NCBI RefSeq assembly: GCF_000474745.1
Contig: NZ_ASJR01000018.1
Span: 1-44,583, forward strand
Length of the DNA: 44,583 nucleotides
DNA from: Chitinivibrio alkaliphilus ACht1
GTDB lineage: Bacteria > Fibrobacterota > Chitinivibrionia > Chitinivibrionales > Chitinivibrionaceae
Direction: 5' to 3'
Shown: positions 41,806-44,583 of the stretch, piece after piece
Layout of the letters: every line of letters begins with the position of its first letter
Numbering within the stretch: position 1 is the first letter of the stretch
The notes under the pieces: model-generated
The model's input: the letters and a program-made list of their open reading frames with translations, nothing else
The model's database searches: none
Told to the model about the DNA's origin: nothing
Position numbers and translations under genes: made by a program

Positions 41806-43029
41806 ATGGTTCGTATTAACGAAAACTACAACAAACTACAGGCCTCCTATCTCTTTGCGGATATTGCCCGAAAAGTAGAGGAGTTTCAAAAGGCCAATCC
41901 CGATACGGATGTTATCAAACTTGGTATCGGCGATGTGACACGTCCCCTTCCAGCACGTATTGTCAAAGCCATGCATGATGCAGTGGATGATATGGCTTCC
42001 AGCGAAGGTTTTCATGGCTATGGCCCCGAGCAGGGGTATGCCTTTCTCCGTGAAGCCGTGGCAAAAAATGACTATCAGGACAAGGGCTGTGATATCTCTG
42101 CCGATGAGATCTTTATCTCCGATGGATCAAAATGTGACAGCGGAAATATTCAGGAGATTTTCTCTGCCGATGCAAAAATGGCAATCCCTGATCCCGTCTA
42201 CCCCGTCTATCTTGATACCAATGTTATGGCCGGTCGCACCGGTGAGGTTGTTGACGGTCGCTATGAGGGCATTGTCTATCTTGACGGAAACATGGAAAAC
42301 GGCTTTGTACCGGAACTTCCCACGGAAAAAGTGGATGTGATCTACCTCTGTTATCCCAACAATCCCACGGGGGCAACGGCCACAAAGGATCAGCTGAAAA
42401 CGTGGGTTGACTATGCCCGCGAAAATGACGCGGTGATACTCTTTGATGCAGCCTATGAGGCCTTTATTACGGATGATACCCTTCCCCGTTCAATCTATGA
42501 GATACCGGGCGCACGGGAAGTGGCCATTGAGTTTCGCAGCTTTTCAAAAACCGCCGGATTTACGGGGACACGCTGTGCCTTTACGGTGGTACCCAAGGAG
42601 TGCCGGGCCTTTAATGCAGCGGGAGAAAAGCAGATGCTTCATCCCCTGTGGAATCGCCGCCATAATACAAAGTTTAACGGGGTTTCCTATGTGATTCAAA
42701 AGGGCGCAGAGGCGGTCTATTCTCCCGAGGGAAAAAAGGAAGTTCAGGAGCTTATTGCCTATTATCTGCGCAATGCCCGCATGATTCGTGATACCATGAA
42801 TGAGATCGGTCTTGCCTGTGTGGGTGGAGAAAATTCTCCCTATATCTGGATAGAAACCGAAGGGAGTTCCTGGGATCTTTTCGACAAACTGCTGAATGAA
42901 GCCGGTGTGGTGACTACGCCCGGTGCGGGGTTTGGAAAATGCGGTGAAGGGTTTATCCGTATTTCCGCCTTTAATGATTATGAAAAGGTTGAAGAGGCTT
43001 TAAAACGGATTAAAAAAGCCTTTCAGTAA
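41806..43029 (+). CDS. dapL: LL-diaminopimelate aminotransferase
   Basis: DapL converts tetrahydrodipicolinate straight to LL-diaminopimelate for lysine and peptidoglycan, bypassing the DapD/C/E steps. The 407-residue class I PLP protein has [109 protein letters not shown] and [15 protein letters not shown] (Schiff-base Lys). These are the DapL-specific forms rather than general aspartate aminotransferase ones. AAAGGA precedes the ATG; a terminator follows. Confidence 0.97.
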   Translation: MVRINENYNKLQASYLFADIARKVEEFQKANPDTDVIKLGIGDVTRPLPARIVKAMHDAVDDMASSEGFHGYGPEQGYAFLREAVAKNDYQDKGCDISADEIFISDGSKCDSGNIQEIFSADAKMAIPDPVYPVYLDTNVMAGRTGEVVDGRYEGIVYLDGNMENGFVPELPTEKVDVIYLCYPNNPTGATATKDQLKTWVDYARENDAVILFDAAYEAFITDDTLPRSIYEIPGAREVAIEFRSFSKTAGFTGTRCAFTVVPKECRAFNAAGEKQMLHPLWNRRHNTKFNGVSYVIQKGAEAVYSPEGKKEVQELIAYYLRNARMIRDTMNEIGLACVGGENSPYIWIETEGSSWDLFDKLLNEAGVVTTPGAGFGKCGEGFIRISAFNDYEKVEEALKRIKKAFQ

Positions 43030-43053
43030 GTAGAGTGTATCTGCTGTTGTATA

Positions 43054-43079
43054 GGGCCGGATCTTCCGGCCCTTTTTTT
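43054..43079 (+). terminator. Terminator of dapL
   Basis: GGGCCGGA (43054-43061) pairs with TCCGGCCC (43065-43072) around TCT, followed by T7. Confidence 0.93.
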
Positions 43080-43125
43080 GTGTTGTCATCACTATCCGCG
43101 AGTTAGTGTCATATTATGACAACAC
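43080..43125. promoter_or_regulatory. 10-bp inverted repeat with internal TGTCAT dyad
   Basis: GTGTTGTCAT (43080-43089) and ATGACAACAC (43116-43125) are perfect inverted repeats 26 nt apart. Inside, TGTCAT (43107-43112) forms a second dyad with the right arm (TGTCATATTATGACA). The element lies 42 nt upstream of the 46-aa ORF and could be an operator or a cis-RNA structure. Confidence 0.45.
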
Positions 43126-43167
43126 CATACTGTATCTTGAGGTTTTCTGGTAATCTGGAGTGTCAAA

Positions 43168-43308
43168 ATGTATTATGAACTGACGGTATTATGTGATGGC
43201 GTTGCTCTGGTTCGAACGATTTCAGAGATTCCGCCGTGGAATACGGAATTGGTCTTTACACGAATGCAGGATCTTTTGGATCATCTGCGGCAGTACGTAG
43301 AGCTGTAA
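43168..43308 (+). CDS. Uncharacterised 46-residue protein
   Basis: ATG 43168 has GGAG 7 nt upstream. The product (MYYELTVLCDGVALVRTISE, then IPPWNTELVFTRMQDLLDHL and RQYVEL) is soluble: two predicted strands, a Pro-Trp turn and a C-terminal helix. I recognise no family. It lies between a strong terminator and the PLD/helicase gene, behind an inverted-repeat element. Good translation signals support a real gene, but the small size leaves doubt. Confidence 0.5.
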   Translation: MYYELTVLCDGVALVRTISEIPPWNTELVFTRMQDLLDHLRQYVEL

Positions 43309-43358
43309 ACTTGTTTGGAGGAGATTGCTGAAATAATTTCCCGAACTGGAATGTATGA

Positions 43359-43387
43359 TTGCGTTGAGTTCAAGTGAGAATTATATA
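43359..43387 (+). promoter_or_regulatory. Candidate promoter for the PLD/helicase gene
   Basis: TTGCGT (43359-43364), a 17-bp spacer and TATATA (43382-43387) lie about 66 nt upstream of the helicase start. Confidence 0.45.
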
Positions 43388-43453
43388 TTTTGAATCAAAG
43401 GATACCGCATGTGATGTCCTCATGGGCTGGTATAGGATTGACAAGGGAGAACT

Positions 43454-44583
43454 ATGGCCACAACAGGCATCTATGAAGAGTTGATAACTCAGCTTATTGA
43501 ACAGAAACTTGAAGAGTATGAGACACAGGAATATTTCTTTGTGGATAGGGAACACCTTGAGCCAGCAGATGCAGCCCTGTATCTTTCACGATTTTTGCAA
43601 CATGTATTGCACATAGTTCTGGAATCATATCCAAAGGGAAAAGACAAGGTAGTCCAACAGGTGGAGCTCTCAAATGCTCTCATATATTGGCTTCGTGATT
43701 ATCTAAAAAACGAGGATATAACCGAGAATCTCCTTGAGGCAAAGGGTACTCTTCTCAAAGCGTTGTATGCCACCCAAAACCCCGTTGCTGCTGATCTTAA
43801 AGCGCATGTTTCAAAGATAACCCCCCTGACGGGATTGTCCCAGAGTGAACTCTTTACGGGATCAAATGTGGGTCTCTCCCTTGAATCAGAACTGAAGCGC
43901 GAAATACTCTCTTCAGATGAGATATGGTGGTTAGTCTCGTTTATTAAGTGGACGGGAATTCGTATTTTTGCAGATGAATTGAAGGCCTTTACTGAGCGTG
44001 GAGGAAAACTAAAGATTATTACCACATCCTATATGGGGGCGACGGACCAAAAAGCGGTGAATTTTCTTGGCTCACTTCCAAATACCGATGTTCGTTTGAG
44101 TTATAATACCTCGCAGGAACGGCTTCATGCAAAATCGTATATGTTTATTCGGTATTCTGGGTTTGATACCGGATATATTGGTTCTTCCAATATATCTCGT
44201 TCAGCACTTACCAATGGACTTGAATGGAATTTAAAAGTAACCACCCAAGAGATACCCCATATTCTCGAAAAATTCAAGTCAACCTTTGATACATATTGGG
44301 AGTCTCCAGAGTTTGAGCAGTATCATCCCAGGGATAAGACAGCACAAGCTCGTTTAAAAAAATCATTGGCCCACGCACGTGGGACACATATTTCTGAAGA
44401 CAGACTTTTTTTTGATCTTGAACCTCATGTATATCAAAAGGAGATCCTTGAACAGCTCCATGTTGAGCGTGTTGTACATAATCGATGGAGAAATATCGTA
44501 GTTGCCGCTACGGGTACCGGAAAAACAATTATTTCTGCATTTGATTACCGGCGCCTTAAAAAAGAACTGTACTGGTTCAGCGG
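43454..44583 (+). CDS. PLD-nuclease and DEAD/DEAH helicase protein (DUF3427-helicase-like), 3' partial
   Basis: The frame is open from ATG 43454 (GGGAGA upstream) to the window end, giving 376 residues of a larger protein. After a helical N-terminus, residues about 145-290 form a phospholipase-D-like nuclease half-site: EIWWLVSFIKWTGIRIF, LKIITTSYMGATD, and the HKD-type motif RLHAKSYMFIRY followed by GYIGSSNISRSALTNGLEWN. Residues from about 330 begin a superfamily 2 helicase: LEPHVYQKEILEQL (Q-motif-like) and NIVVAATGTGKTIISAFDY (Walker A). This order matches PLD-DEAD/DEAH proteins that carry a C-terminal DUF3427, roughly 1000 residues long. They are thought to act in DNA repair or phage/plasmid defence. 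The C-terminal part is outside the window, so DUF3427 itself is not seen. Confidence 0.85.
   Translation, partial: MATTGIYEELITQLIEQKLEEYETQEYFFVDREHLEPADAALYLSRFLQHVLHIVLESYPKGKDKVVQQVELSNALIYWLRDYLKNEDITENLLEAKGTLLKALYATQNPVAADLKAHVSKITPLTGLSQSELFTGSNVGLSLESELKREILSSDEIWWLVSFIKWTGIRIFADELKAFTERGGKLKIITTSYMGATDQKAVNFLGSLPNTDVRLSYNTSQERLHAKSYMFIRYSGFDTGYIGSSNISRSALTNGLEWNLKVTTQEIPHILEKFKSTFDTYWESPEFEQYHPRDKTAQARLKKSLAHARGTHISEDRLFFDLEPHVYQKEILEQLHVERVVHNRWRNIVVAATGTGKTIISAFDYRRLKKELYWFS

Overview
The window looks like part of a chromosome from a Gram-negative, probably anaerobic or microaerophilic bacterium. An MlaE permease and a YidC with a large periplasmic domain point to an outer membrane. 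DapL marks the aminotransferase route to diaminopimelate. Rubrerythrin, rubredoxin and a bacteriohemerythrin are typical of anaerobes that meet oxygen. Gene content fits the Fibrobacterota/Spirochaetes/FCB neighbourhood; a Fibrobacterota relative is my best guess, but this is inference and not a database result. I see no tRNA, rRNA, CRISPR array, prophage or complete insertion sequence.

Layout. 1-2.4 kb: the end of a repeat/SUMF1 surface-type protein (frameshifted), a stump of a GxxExxY gene, and a tRNA-dihydrouridine synthase. 2.4-3.8 kb: two paralogous small secreted SH3-like proteins, each with its own terminator. 3.9-6.4 kb: a tightly overlapping minus-strand operon of glycosyltransferase, purN and rnhB. 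6.4-8.7 kb: HU and uvrC. 8.6-14.2 kb: a minus-strand PHP hydrolase, hybrid kinase and radical SAM set, divergent from queA. 15-20 kb: an unknown protein, metE, hemerythrin, rubrerythrin and rubredoxin. 20-25 kb: rsgA, a secreted protein, and an mlaE operon that includes a degenerate DnaQ/GIY-YIG protein and a frameshifted PH-like membrane protein. 25-28 kb: alaA and two nucleotide-sugar genes. 28-32.6 kb: thiE and a large phosphorelay kinase. 32.6-36.4 kb: accD, accA and a carboxyltransferase::BCCP fusion. 36.4-41.7 kb: trxA, cysE, then dnaA divergent from rpmH-rnpA-yidD-yidC. 41.8-44.6 kb: dapL, a 46-aa ORF and the 5' part of a PLD-nuclease/helicase gene that runs off the end.

The most interesting system is accD-accA followed at once by a protein joining an oxaloacetate/pyruvate-type carboxyltransferase to what looks like a complete AccB-type biotin carrier. 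Read literally, it could move CO2 from oxaloacetate to acetyl-CoA without biotin carboxylase or ATP, an acetyl-CoA version of propionibacterial transcarboxylase.

Three reading frames are broken by one missing base in a homopolymer (C3 near 640, A7 on the plus strand at 23269-23275, A8 at 39410-39417). One of them is the normally essential rnpA. The simplest reading is sequencing undercalls, with transcriptional slippage as the biological alternative.
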